Shown in pieces: positions 9,028 to 17,026 of a DNA stretch of 53,934 nt. Under the pieces are notes generated by a model. That model worked only from the letters and a program-made list of their open reading frames with translations, had not been told where the DNA came from and did no database searches. A program made the position numbers and the translations under genes. This stretch comes from Azophilus sp964638775 (GTDB lineage: Bacteria; Pseudomonadota; Gammaproteobacteria; Pseudomonadales; Azotimanducaceae), in NCBI GenBank assembly GCA_964638775.1, contig CAZWZH010000136.1, positions 1 to 53,934 on the forward strand. Reading direction: 5' to 3'. The first letter of the stretch is position 1. Every line of letters begins with the position of its first letter.

Positions 9028-9276
9028 CCATGTCGACTGAGTTCAATAGTCACGGACCGAACGCCAACGAGGAGGTGCCTCAGACCAACGAAAGAGCGAC
9101 CTTCGGCGACTGCAACGCCAAAACCCGTGCGTTCGTTCGGAATGGGACAGCCGATTCGATAGTCGCCGGATTGGAAAGATCGACCGCATCTATCTCCGGC
9201 AAATCACGCCATCTGGTGATTGCATGACACTGATTCGATTCATGGAATTGTATCGATTGGCGGACTGACAAAGACA

Positions 9277-10887
9277 ATGAAATCCACTGCCGACATACCT
9301 TTGCCGGAACAATGCGTTATTGGCCCGTTACTGTACAGGTGGGCGCGCGAAAGACCGGAATCCGATGCATTTGTTTTCGACGAAGGGCCAACCTGGACAT
9401 GGTTCGAGACGCTTCGCAAAACAAGATCTGTTGCAAGCAGGTTGAGAGGATTAGGAGTCCAATCGGGCGATCACGTTCTTTCCTGGCAGCCGAACGGTCC
9501 CGAAGCGGTTCTCACCTGGTTTGCGTTGAACTATATCGGCGCTGTATATGTGCCGATGAATACGGCATACAAGGGAATGCTTTTGGAGAATTTGATTCAG
9601 CTCTCAGATGCAGAGCTGATGATCTGCAACGCTGCCTACATAGATCGACTCCACCATGTAGATTCCGGGCGCAAACTCTCGGACATCGTGGTTGTGGGCG
9701 ACGCCAGCCACCCACTTTCCGGATACCAGTTCCACCCCGAGACCAGCTTGTTTGTCGATGACTGTGGTGACGATAGCAACGACGAGGATATGGGAGATGT
9801 TCAACCATGGGACTCCATGTACATCATTTTTACCTCCGGAACTACTGGCCCGTCCAAAGCCGTTCTCTCTTCCTATGTTCAGACCTATACCACCGGAGCC
9901 GAGGCATTCGATTTCGTCACTGCCGCCGACCGTATTCTGGTCAACCTGCCGCTGTTTCATGTAAGCGGAACCGTGCTTGTGGCAATGGCGGTCACTGCAG
10001 GATGCTCATGTGTGCTCGTCGATGGGTTTCACACCGATCGCTTCTGGCCCGTTGTCAGGAAGCACGAAATCACGATGGCTTGCCTTTTGAGCGCAATGGT
10101 GCCATTTCTTTTGAAACTACCCAAAAACGAATCGGATACAGATCATTCGCTAAAACACGTAGTTACCGTGCCGTGGAATCAAGATGCAGCAGCGCTGGCA
10201 AAACGGCATAAGATCCAGATGCGTACGTCGTACAACATGACGGAGGCCTGTACACCGCTGGTGTCCGACGTCAATCCAGACACTACGGGGACATGCGGTA
10301 AGCCGCGTCGTGGTATGGAAGTACGAGTAGTCAACGAACACGACGAAATCGTCCCGACAGGAACTGTGGGCGAGTTGATTGTTCGAACCGACCGCCCGTG
10401 GGCAATGAACAGCGGCTATTACAAAGATCCTGAGGCAACTGCTCGCGCGTGGAGAAATGGCTGGTTTCACACGGGGGACGCCTTTCGCAGAGACGAACAA
10501 GGCAATTTCTTTTTTGTCGATCGGCTGACGGACGCGATACGCCGGCGGGGTGAAAATATCTCATCATTTGAAGTTGAGTCCGAAGTGACGGCGTATCCGG
10601 ATGTGGCCGATGCTGCCGCAATTCCGGTTCCCAGTGACCTCTCGGAAGATGAGGTAATGATCGTGGTCTCGCCTGTCACCGGGAAAAAAGTAGACCCTGA
10701 ACGCCTTTTTCGCTTTCTGGAAGAAAGGATGGCGCATTTCATGCTACCCAGTTATATACGAGTACTCGCTGAACTGCCGAAAACGCCGACACAGAAAGTC
10801 CGCAAGGAACTGCTGCGCAGGGATGGTATTACAGAAGATACCTGGTTCCGTGGCGATCACGGCATCAACGTTCGCCGCGAAAAATAA
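9277..10887 (+). CDS. AMP-dependent acyl-CoA synthetase/ligase
   Basis: A 536-residue ANL-superfamily enzyme that activates a carboxylic acid via an acyl-adenylate and transfers it to CoA. The P-loop-like motif IIFTSGTTGPSKAV, the mid-protein YNMTEACTP and WFHTGDAF core, and the C-terminal PTQKVRKELL with the catalytic lysine are all present, so it looks active. ATG at 9277 is chosen because the longer frame to 9220 adds no conserved sequence. Together with the hydratase and the flavin oxidoreductase it forms a low-G+C module. Bases 10711-10787, encoding the segment that ends PKTPT just before the catalytic lysine, are duplicated exactly at 16918-16994. Confidence 0.93.
   Translation: MKSTADIPLPEQCVIGPLLYRWARERPESDAFVFDEGPTWTWFETLRKTRSVASRLRGLGVQSGDHVLSWQPNGPEAVLTWFALNYIGAVYVPMNTAYKGMLLENLIQLSDAELMICNAAYIDRLHHVDSGRKLSDIVVVGDASHPLSGYQFHPETSLFVDDCGDDSNDEDMGDVQPWDSMYIIFTSGTTGPSKAVLSSYVQTYTTGAEAFDFVTAADRILVNLPLFHVSGTVLVAMAVTAGCSCVLVDGFHTDRFWPVVRKHEITMACLLSAMVPFLLKLPKNESDTDHSLKHVVTVPWNQDAAALAKRHKIQMRTSYNMTEACTPLVSDVNPDTTGTCGKPRRGMEVRVVNEHDEIVPTGTVGELIVRTDRPWAMNSGYYKDPEATARAWRNGWFHTGDAFRRDEQGNFFFVDRLTDAIRRRGENISSFEVESEVTAYPDVADAAAIPVPSDLSEDEVMIVVSPVTGKKVDPERLFRFLEERMAHFMLPSYIRVLAELPKTPTQKVRKELLRRDGITEDTWFRGDHGINVRREK
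10711..10787 (+). repeat. 77-bp perfect direct repeat, copy 1 (inside acyl-CoA ligase)
   Basis: This stretch begins CGCTTTCTGGAAG and ends GAAAACGCC, and is identical base for base to 16918-16994. It is the coding source copy. The two copies bracket 6.2 kb. Confidence 0.95.
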
Positions 10888-10937
10888 GACAATAGATCAC
10901 ATCGAATGAGGCCTCCCGAGTACGGCGGTGTCGCCGA

Positions 10938-12884
10938 TTACTTGCCATCCACGCTGTAGACATGCAGCGCGTTGCCCGTCATGTGTTCGCCGAAGTCGTA
11001 GCCGGAATTGACGATCACATGACCGCGGGCGACCGCCGGACCGGGGCCGCCAATGGAACCCCCGGTCGCGGTGCCGTTGACCGCCTCGACCGGCCGTGAG
11101 GTGTCACGCGCCCAGAGAACGGCCCCCGTCTCGCTGTCGTAGGCCCGCAGCATACCGTCGAGATGGCCGGCGAAGACCGCGCCTTCGATGGCGGTAACCG
11201 CGGCGCTGATACCCGGGTTGCAGTACTTGCGCCCGCCGCAATTGTCTTCGTCCAGGCTGCTCCACAATACGCTGCCCGTCGCCGCATCCATCGCGTGCAG
11301 CCCCGGCACGCCGGGCTCGTCGATCACCCGGCCCTCGCTGTCCTGGGGGATATCGACGATCGGTACGAAAATTCGCGTACCCAGCACGGCGACACCAAAG
11401 TGAATGCCCCCCTGAACGCCCCCGCGGCCCACCTGCCGTTCCCAGACGCGACGACCGTTGTCCGGGTCGAGGCCGAAGACCATGCCGGATTTCTGGGCGG
11501 CGATCAGCAGTTCCCGGCCGCCCGCTTCCACCAGCACCGGCGAGGCGGAAACGTCCAGGTCCCCGCCGCGTTCCGGCGGGCAGTTGGGGTGCGTCGCCGC
11601 ACCGAAGTAGCAACCGCCGTTCCAGGCATCCCCGGCCAGCAGCTGACGGCGCCAGCGACGGCCGCCGGTTTCCATGTCCACGGCGAAAACGGCGTCCGAA
11701 TTGCTGTCCGCCGGCGAGGAATAGTTCTCGCTGCTGCCGAAGTAGATCAGCCCGCGCTTCGCATCCACCGCCGGGCTGTTCCATACCGCGGCGCCGGACG
11801 GGCCGAACCGCGGCGTGCCGACGGACGTTGTACCCCGTTCCGCCGCCGGCTGTTCGATCGTGTAGTGGCGCCAGCGGATGCGCCCGTCAACCGCGTCCAT
11901 CGCCACCACCGATCCCCGGAACGTGCAACAGGGGTAGGCGGCATCCGCGGCGGTGATGACTTCCAGCGACGACACGGGCACGAACAGCGTGCCGTCGTGG
12001 AATACCGGTGTTCCGGTGATCGTGGCATTCGGATGGTCGTCCACCCGTTGCTGCCAGAACAATTCTCCCGTCAGCGCATTCAATGCATAGACCCGGCCCA
12101 TCAGGTCGCCGAAGAAGGCGCGCGGCGCGGCCGCGGGTTGCTCGCCGTCGACCCAGGGCTCGACGACAATCGCGGTGCGCACCTCGGCGGATACGCGGGT
12201 ATGCCAGCGGGCGCAGCCGCTGGCCAGGTCGAATGCATGCACGGTGCCGTTCTGGCTGCCGACGAACACTGCGCCCATCGCCACCACCGGCAAGGACCGC
12301 GCCCGTATTGCACCGGGAAAGGCATACGCCCACTTCAGCTGCAACCGCGATATCCGCCGTTTGCTCAACCCGGCCGCTTGTGGCGGCACGAAACGCGCCG
12401 TGCCGTAGCCCCAGCCGGCCCGAACCGGCGCCTGCGTGAGATCGAACAGCAGGGCATCGCCGGTACAGGCAGGCGGACCGGGCGGCCGTTCGTAGTCGGC
12501 CAACGAGACACCTGTGAGAAATTCCGTTACCGCCTGCCGTTGTGCCACGCCGAGATGCGCCGCCTCCTGCTGCATCGTGCCCCGGTTCATGGCATCGAGA
12601 ACGGCGTCGGGCGCCATTTTGGCCAGCCAGTCCCGATGCGGCGCCCTCGGCATGCCACCTTCGTGGCAGGCGGCGCAATGGGTGGCGTAAAGCACCTCGC
12701 CGGCCCGGGCCTGGCTACCCGGGACACGGGCATCCGCGGCCATTTCCGCAGCGCCGAAAGCGCTGCCTGGCAGCGCATCGGCTGCTGCGGCCCCCAGTGC
12801 CGGCAAACCCGGCGCACCGGCAACCATCACCAGCACGGTCAGCGCGGGCGCGAGTGCCCATGCTCTATTCGGCAAGCAAGCCAC
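10938..12884 (-). CDS. Periplasmic quinohaemoprotein: cytochrome c domain plus PQQ beta-propeller dehydrogenase
   Basis: A 648-residue exported alcohol-type dehydrogenase. After a signal segment (ALAPALTVLVMVAGAPGLPALGA) comes a small cytochrome c domain with the haem motif CAACH (residues 70-74), then a PQQ-binding beta-propeller of repeated blades with the adjacent-cysteine motif PCCTFRG typical of PQQ alcohol dehydrogenases. The layout, haem domain first, resembles polyvinyl-alcohol dehydrogenase (cytochrome) family members; electrons would pass PQQ to haem to the respiratory chain. The start is uncertain: GTG at 12884 gives a good signal peptide, while longer frames run into the CoA-transferase relic. 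Gene order suggests it took the place that the isochorismatase-like and SDR genes hold in block B. Confidence 0.85.
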   Translation of the reverse strand: MACLPNRAWALAPALTVLVMVAGAPGLPALGAAAADALPGSAFGAAEMAADARVPGSQARAGEVLYATHCAACHEGGMPRAPHRDWLAKMAPDAVLDAMNRGTMQQEAAHLGVAQRQAVTEFLTGVSLADYERPPGPPACTGDALLFDLTQAPVRAGWGYGTARFVPPQAAGLSKRRISRLQLKWAYAFPGAIRARSLPVVAMGAVFVGSQNGTVHAFDLASGCARWHTRVSAEVRTAIVVEPWVDGEQPAAAPRAFFGDLMGRVYALNALTGELFWQQRVDDHPNATITGTPVFHDGTLFVPVSSLEVITAADAAYPCCTFRGSVVAMDAVDGRIRWRHYTIEQPAAERGTTSVGTPRFGPSGAAVWNSPAVDAKRGLIYFGSSENYSSPADSNSDAVFAVDMETGGRRWRRQLLAGDAWNGGCYFGAATHPNCPPERGGDLDVSASPVLVEAGGRELLIAAQKSGMVFGLDPDNGRRVWERQVGRGGVQGGIHFGVAVLGTRIFVPIVDIPQDSEGRVIDEPGVPGLHAMDAATGSVLWSSLDEDNCGGRKYCNPGISAAVTAIEGAVFAGHLDGMLRAYDSETGAVLWARDTSRPVEAVNGTATGGSIGGPGPAVARGHVIVNSGYDFGEHMTGNALHVYSVDGK

Positions 12885-12925
12885 CGTCGACGGCCGGGTC
12901 TCGCAAACGGGGTCAGAGTCAAAAG

Positions 12926-13354
12926 TCACATGCTTTGCGTCAAAGACCCCAACACCTCGGCATTGTGCTCGCCGAGCGCCGGTGGCGGCGGGCGGGTCCG
13001 CCAAAGCGGCCCATTGCAGCGGAAGAGGGTACCGACGGCGCGCACCGCGCCCGGATCGGCCAGGATCAGGGTACCGTACGGCCCGGCGAGCATGCGGGTC
13101 AGGTCGAGCACGCGCAAACCCTCGAGTGGTAGCGCGTCCGCGTCCGGGTGGGCCGGGGGCGGCACTTCGGACGCGGGGGGACGGGTGGTGTCGGTGCCTT
13201 CGAGGTCCTTGATGCGGATCACATAGGCACCGAGGTCACCGAGTATCATGGTGGAAAGCGGCCCCGAAAGCATGCGGGAGAAATCCACCACCCGCAGCCC
13301 GTCGAGAGGCGCGGGGTGGGCGGATTCCGGTGATTTCGCTTCAGCCCCGGCCAT
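12926..13354 (-). pseudogene. Relic of the tandem CoA transferase gene, two internal in-frame deletions
   Basis: A 142-codon open frame made of three pieces of the intact 827-residue CoA transferase at 26904-29387. Codons 1-58 match its N-terminus (PLDGLRVVDFSRMLSG). The next piece matches the linker and start of the second half (DALPLEGLRVLDLTRMLAG). The last piece matches its C-terminus (LFRCNGPLW and PPPALGEHN). More than 80 percent of the protein, including both catalytic Asp regions, is gone, so no CoA-transferase activity is possible. Both junctions are in frame. The second falls where the intact gene has similar GATCTSGG (Asp-Leu-Gly) sequences at each end, so a microhomology deletion is likely. 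Start ATG is the one homologous to the intact gene. Confidence 0.9.
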
Positions 13355-13449
13355 CGGGCACCCCCGGTCGATACTCGCCACAATCATACCGGCTCCCACA
13401 ATGCTCCGTCAGCAATGCCCCGCGGAGCCGCCATGGACATCCGGTGCGA

Positions 13450-13866
13450 TCAGAGCCAGGCATTGGCGGCGTTCCTGTAGCGGCGCAGCGCATCGATTCG
13501 GGCATCCATGGTCTCGAAATCCCGACGCCCCGCCACCGTGTCCACCTCCGCCGCCTGCTTGGCGAGCAGCACGGTCTGCCGCTGGGGCAGCACGACGACG
13601 CCGGTGGCGAGTTCAATCGATTTGGTTATCGCGGCGATATAGCCGTACATCACCAGCGGTTCGTGACAGGCATCGTCCAGGGTATAGATGGGCGGATTGC
13701 CCAGGAACGGCCGCCAGTCGGGGCGGGTATTGAGGTCCGCCCCCAACACGTGATCGTAGTTCATCAGGTAGTCGAAGCCGAGACCTTCGGCGGCGTGCGC
13801 CAGCGCCCTGACCGGACCTGGATCGATGCCAAGCTCGATGTTCAAAATGGTGACGCCTAACCGCAC
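13450..13866 (-). pseudogene. Relic of LLM-A flavin oxidoreductase, one internal in-frame deletion
   Basis: A 138-codon open frame. Codons 1-109 match residues 1-109 of the intact luciferase-like enzyme at 29483-30430 (IELGIDPGPVRALA, then GNPPIYTLDDA and VVLPQRQTVLLAKQAAEVD). The last 29 codons match its C-terminal residues 287-315 (DFETMDARIDALRRYR). About 177 residues, most of the barrel, are missing. The junction retains TGGA, shared by both deletion ends in the intact gene. It starts with GTG like its paralogue, and is followed by the CoA-transferase relic just as LLM-A is followed by the intact CoA transferase. Confidence 0.9.
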
Positions 13867-13946
13867 CGGCCGCCCTCCCGGGGCAGGCAATGCAAACGAG
13901 GCGGACATGTTCACACAACGGCGTCGGCGATCGAATAGGCAAAGCC

Positions 13947-13961
13947 GCGAATTCAATTCGC
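13947..13961. promoter_or_regulatory. 15-bp palindrome in the divergent LLM promoter, block A
   Basis: GCGAATT-C-AATTCGC is a perfect palindrome in the intergenic region between the LLM-A and LLM-B relics. Its counterpart between the intact genes is at 30509-30523, so the element was present before the duplication and is probably the operator shared by the divergent promoters. Confidence 0.5.
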
Positions 13962-14061
13962 TCCATTTCCTATTGCCGCCTACCCCGCCCGGCTGCAGAC
14001 TTCGTCCGCCAGGTTTGCCTGGGCGGCGGAGCGTTCCGCACCTCCGCGGAAGGAGCGAGTC

Positions 14062-14481
14062 ATGCAGTTCGGCGTCTTCTTTGAAATGACCACCCCGCGC
14101 CCCCGGGATGCTGGTTCCGAGAAGAGAAAGCTCGACGAGACGATGGAACAGATCGTACTCGCGGACAGGCTCGGCCTGGAGCACGCCTGGATGACCGAGC
14201 ATCACTTCATGGAGGAGTACTGCCACGCCACCGCGCCGGAGGTGGTGCTCGCGGCAGCAGCTCAGGCAACCGAGCGAATTCGGCTGGCGCACGGCGTATG
14301 CCACGCCCCGCCCAAATACAACCACCCGGCGCGCAGCGCCGAGATGGGCTCCACATTGGACCTCGTCTCGAACGGGCGCGTCGACATGGGCTTCGGCAGT
14401 TCCGGCTCGGAATGCGAACGCGCCGGATTCGGCATCGCCAACGACGAGAAGCACGCCATGAGCTACTGCACGTCACACTGA
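14062..14481 (+). pseudogene. Relic of LLM-B flavin monooxygenase, C-terminal truncation
   Basis: A 139-codon frame whose first 134 codons closely match the N-terminus of the intact 430-residue enzyme at 30619-31911 (FGVFFEMTTPRP, then EHAWMTEHHFMEEYCHATAP and NGRVDMGFGSSGSE). It then breaks after HAMSY into four unrelated residues and a stop. Two-thirds of the barrel is missing. It still has a good ribosome binding site (GGAAGGAG before 14062). The PQQ dehydrogenase starts 3 bp after its stop, so the truncation joins directly to that gene. Confidence 0.9.
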
Positions 14482-14484
14482 AAT

Positions 14485-16848
14485 ATGCGGGCTAGAGCGT
14501 TGACACGCTGCTTCGCGTTGGCACTTGGGGCGCTCGGCGCCATCCTGGGAATCGGCGGCGTGCAACTGGCACTGCTCGGCGGCTCGTTCTACTACGCGGC
14601 AGCCGGAGTAAGCCTGGTCGTTTGCGGCGTATTGGCATGGCGCCGCCACCCCGCGGCGGCCTGGCTCTACGCCGCGACGACAGCGGGCACGATCGTCTGG
14701 GCAATCGTCGAGTCCGGGTTGGACCCCTGGGCGCTGCTGCCGCGCGTTCTTGCGCCGGCGACACTCGGTCTCTGCTTCCTGATCCCGGCCATACGCACCG
14801 GAATCCAGGCGGACTTGAAGCCGGCAACCGCCAACGCGGCGCTGCTCGCCATCGCGGCGGGACTGATCGCCACAGGCCTCTTCGCGAACCGGTTTGATCC
14901 CGCACCGGCAAACTCGCCCGACGTTGCCCCGGGGGATGCAGACGCCGGAGGCCACGGCGCCTGGGCCCACTACGGGGGAAATGCGGGCGCATGGAAGCAC
15001 GCCTTTGCAGCCCGGATAAACCCCGGCAACGTGGGCCGGTTGCAGCCCGCATGGACATACCGGATATCCGGTCTTCCGCCAGGCGAACCCGCGCCGGCCG
15101 CGGCGACGTTCCAGGTCACCCCAATCAACATCGACGACCGGCTGTATTTCTGCACCGCGACCAATGTGGTCATCGCGCTGAATGCCGACACCGGCGAAGA
15201 GGTCTGGCGGCATGATCCGCAAACCGACCTCGACGGCATACCGCACCTGGCCTGCCGGGGCGTGGCCTACTTTGCAACCCGGGAGGGCGTTGGAAGTTGC
15301 CCCCGACGCATTCTGGCATCCACGGTCGACAACCGATTGCTTGCAATCGATGCGGAGACCGGCGCAAGGTGTCCGGAGTTCGGCAACGGCGGTGCGGCGG
15401 ACCTCGCCACCGGCATCGGCGCCTCCCTTCCCGGGTACCACTACGTTACGTCGTTGCCGGTGATTGTCCGGGGTGTCGCGGTGGTTGGGTCGTTCGTATT
15501 CGACAATCAGTCGAACGATGAGCCGCCCGGCGTCGTGCGGGGCTACGACGCCGTCAGCGGCGACCTGCTCTGGGCATGGGATGTCCTGAGCCCCACCGCT
15601 CATCCGCCCCTGGTCGCCGGCGAGTCCTATCCGCGCAGCACACCCAACGTCTGGGCAGTGGGCAGCGGCGACGACGATCTGGGTCTGGTCTACCTGCCGA
15701 CAGGCAACACCACGCCGGATTTCTTCGGCGGTCACCGCACGCCGGAGCAGGACGCATACACGAGTTCGATCGTAGCCCTGGAGGTCTCCACCGGTGATGT
15801 CCGCTGGAGCTTCAAGACCGTCTACCACGACATCTGGGACTACGACATCCCGGCTCAGCCCGTATTGGTCGATTGGGAAACCCCGGGAGGCAGCCGCCCC
15901 GCACTCATCGCGCCTACCAAGCGCGGCGAGATTTTCGTACTTGACCGCCGCACCGGAGAACCCATGACCGCGGTCGAAGACAAACCGGTGCCCCAGGGCC
16001 CGGCGGACGGGGAGTGGCTGGCCCCCGTACAACCTTACTCGACGGGTTTTCCATCCCTTGCCCCGGCAGATCTGAGCGAAGCATCGATGTGGGGCACGAC
16101 GCCGGTCGACCAACTCTGGTGCCGCCTGCGTTTCAGGCAGTCGCGCTACGAGGGCCAGTTCACGCCGCAATCCACCCGGGGGACCATCACGTTTCCGGGC
16201 GCCTTCGGAGTCATCAACTGGGGCGGAGCATCCTTCGATCCAGCCCGGAAGCTGCTGGTGGTGAATACCAGTTACCTACCTTGGTATCAGCAGTTGATCG
16301 AGCGCCGGGTGGCCGATGAAATGGGCATCGCGCCTTACAACACCGAGGCTGAGGAAACCGGTGCCGGCCTGCATGGGCCGGAAATTTACTATGCCCAGGC
16401 CGGTACGCCCTACGCGATAGACAGCCGGCCTTTCCTCTCGCCCCTGGGCTTTCCATGCAACCAACCGCCTTGGGGCCGGCTGACCGCCATCGACCTCGCG
16501 ACCCAAACCGTCGCCTGGCAGCGTCCCCTGGGAACGACGCGCGATCACGCTCCGCTGGGCCTGCCCCTGCCGACCGGCGCGTTCAATATCGGCGGTCCGT
16601 TGACGACGGCGGGCGGCCTGATCTTCATCGGTGCGACCATCGACAACTACCTGCGCGGTTTCGATGTGGAAACGGGAGAGGAACTGTGGCGAGCGCGCCT
16701 ACCCGCAGGCGGCCAGGCAAGCCCGATGAGCTATGTCTCAAGCCGAAGCGGGCGGCAATTCGTAGTCATCGCGGCCGGTGGGCACTACGCGATGCGGACC
16801 AGGCTCGGGGACTACCTGGTCGCCTACGCACTGCCCGAAAGACCGTGA
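14485..16848 (+). CDS. Membrane-bound PQQ-dependent dehydrogenase (glucose/quinate/shikimate type)
   Basis: A 787-residue quinoprotein of the Gcd/QuiA family, usually about 800 residues, oxidising a sugar, polyol or cyclic alcohol in the periplasm and passing electrons to ubiquinone. Four hydrophobic helices in the first 135 residues form the membrane anchor, followed by a beta-propeller with family landmarks AHYGGNAGAWKHA, YHDIWDYDIPAQPVL and GFPCNQPPWGRLTAIDL. It is the only intact gene of block A. A relic of a paralogue, keeping parts equal to residues about 257-292 and 655-667, lies at 35790-35956 beside the intact SDR. The start has no strong ribosome binding site. The substrate cannot be told from the sequence. 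Confidence 0.92.
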   Translation: MRARALTRCFALALGALGAILGIGGVQLALLGGSFYYAAAGVSLVVCGVLAWRRHPAAAWLYAATTAGTIVWAIVESGLDPWALLPRVLAPATLGLCFLIPAIRTGIQADLKPATANAALLAIAAGLIATGLFANRFDPAPANSPDVAPGDADAGGHGAWAHYGGNAGAWKHAFAARINPGNVGRLQPAWTYRISGLPPGEPAPAAATFQVTPINIDDRLYFCTATNVVIALNADTGEEVWRHDPQTDLDGIPHLACRGVAYFATREGVGSCPRRILASTVDNRLLAIDAETGARCPEFGNGGAADLATGIGASLPGYHYVTSLPVIVRGVAVVGSFVFDNQSNDEPPGVVRGYDAVSGDLLWAWDVLSPTAHPPLVAGESYPRSTPNVWAVGSGDDDLGLVYLPTGNTTPDFFGGHRTPEQDAYTSSIVALEVSTGDVRWSFKTVYHDIWDYDIPAQPVLVDWETPGGSRPALIAPTKRGEIFVLDRRTGEPMTAVEDKPVPQGPADGEWLAPVQPYSTGFPSLAPADLSEASMWGTTPVDQLWCRLRFRQSRYEGQFTPQSTRGTITFPGAFGVINWGGASFDPARKLLVVNTSYLPWYQQLIERRVADEMGIAPYNTEAEETGAGLHGPEIYYAQAGTPYAIDSRPFLSPLGFPCNQPPWGRLTAIDLATQTVAWQRPLGTTRDHAPLGLPLPTGAFNIGGPLTTAGGLIFIGATIDNYLRGFDVETGEELWRARLPAGGQASPMSYVSSRSGRQFVVIAAGGHYAMRTRLGDYLVAYALPERP

Positions 16849-16860
16849 GCCGTCCAGACA

Positions 16861-16917
16861 TTCGGCCGGCGAGGCCAGGTACACGATCAGCGGCGGAACC
16901 GTGTCGGGCCGCCGATC
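16861..16917 (-). pseudogene. Relic of the SDR gene (19 codons)
   Basis: Minus-strand translation reads RRPDTVPPLIVYLASPAE, matching RPDTVPPLVIYLASPAA of the intact SDR at 35976-36932. It lies just after the intact PQQ dehydrogenase, in the same convergent arrangement as the PQQ relic and intact SDR of block B. Everything else of the gene is gone. Confidence 0.8.
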
Positions 16918-16994
16918 CGCTTTCTGGAAGAAAGGATGGCGCATTTCATGCTACCCAGTTATATACGAGTACTCGCTGAACTGCCGAAAACGCC
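16918..16994 (+). repeat. 77-bp perfect direct repeat, copy 2 (acyl-CoA ligase fragment)
   Basis: Identical to 10711-10787. Here it is isolated from the rest of the ligase gene and sits between the SDR relic and the 3' end of the TonB receptor gene. Lack of any mismatch marks it as much younger than the block A/B duplication. Confidence 0.95.
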
Positions 16995-17026
16995 CACCTT
17001 CCAGTGCAACACGCGTACTTATCCGT

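Noticed and set aside
9028..9276. Small gene between the hydratase and the ligase
   Set aside because: A 65-codon frame on each strand has no ribosome binding site and no protein-like features.
12905..12935. GGGGTCAGAGTC motif as part of a RAYT/REP mobile element
   Set aside because: The motif is often found near such elements, but no second copy, hairpin or transposase is present in the window.
11163..13226. 687-codon plus-strand open frame
   Set aside because: Antisense to the cytochrome-PQQ dehydrogenase and the CoA-transferase relic; no recognisable domain.
14473..16170. 565-codon minus-strand open frame
   Set aside because: Antisense to the membrane PQQ dehydrogenase; Arg/Gly/Cys-rich shadow.
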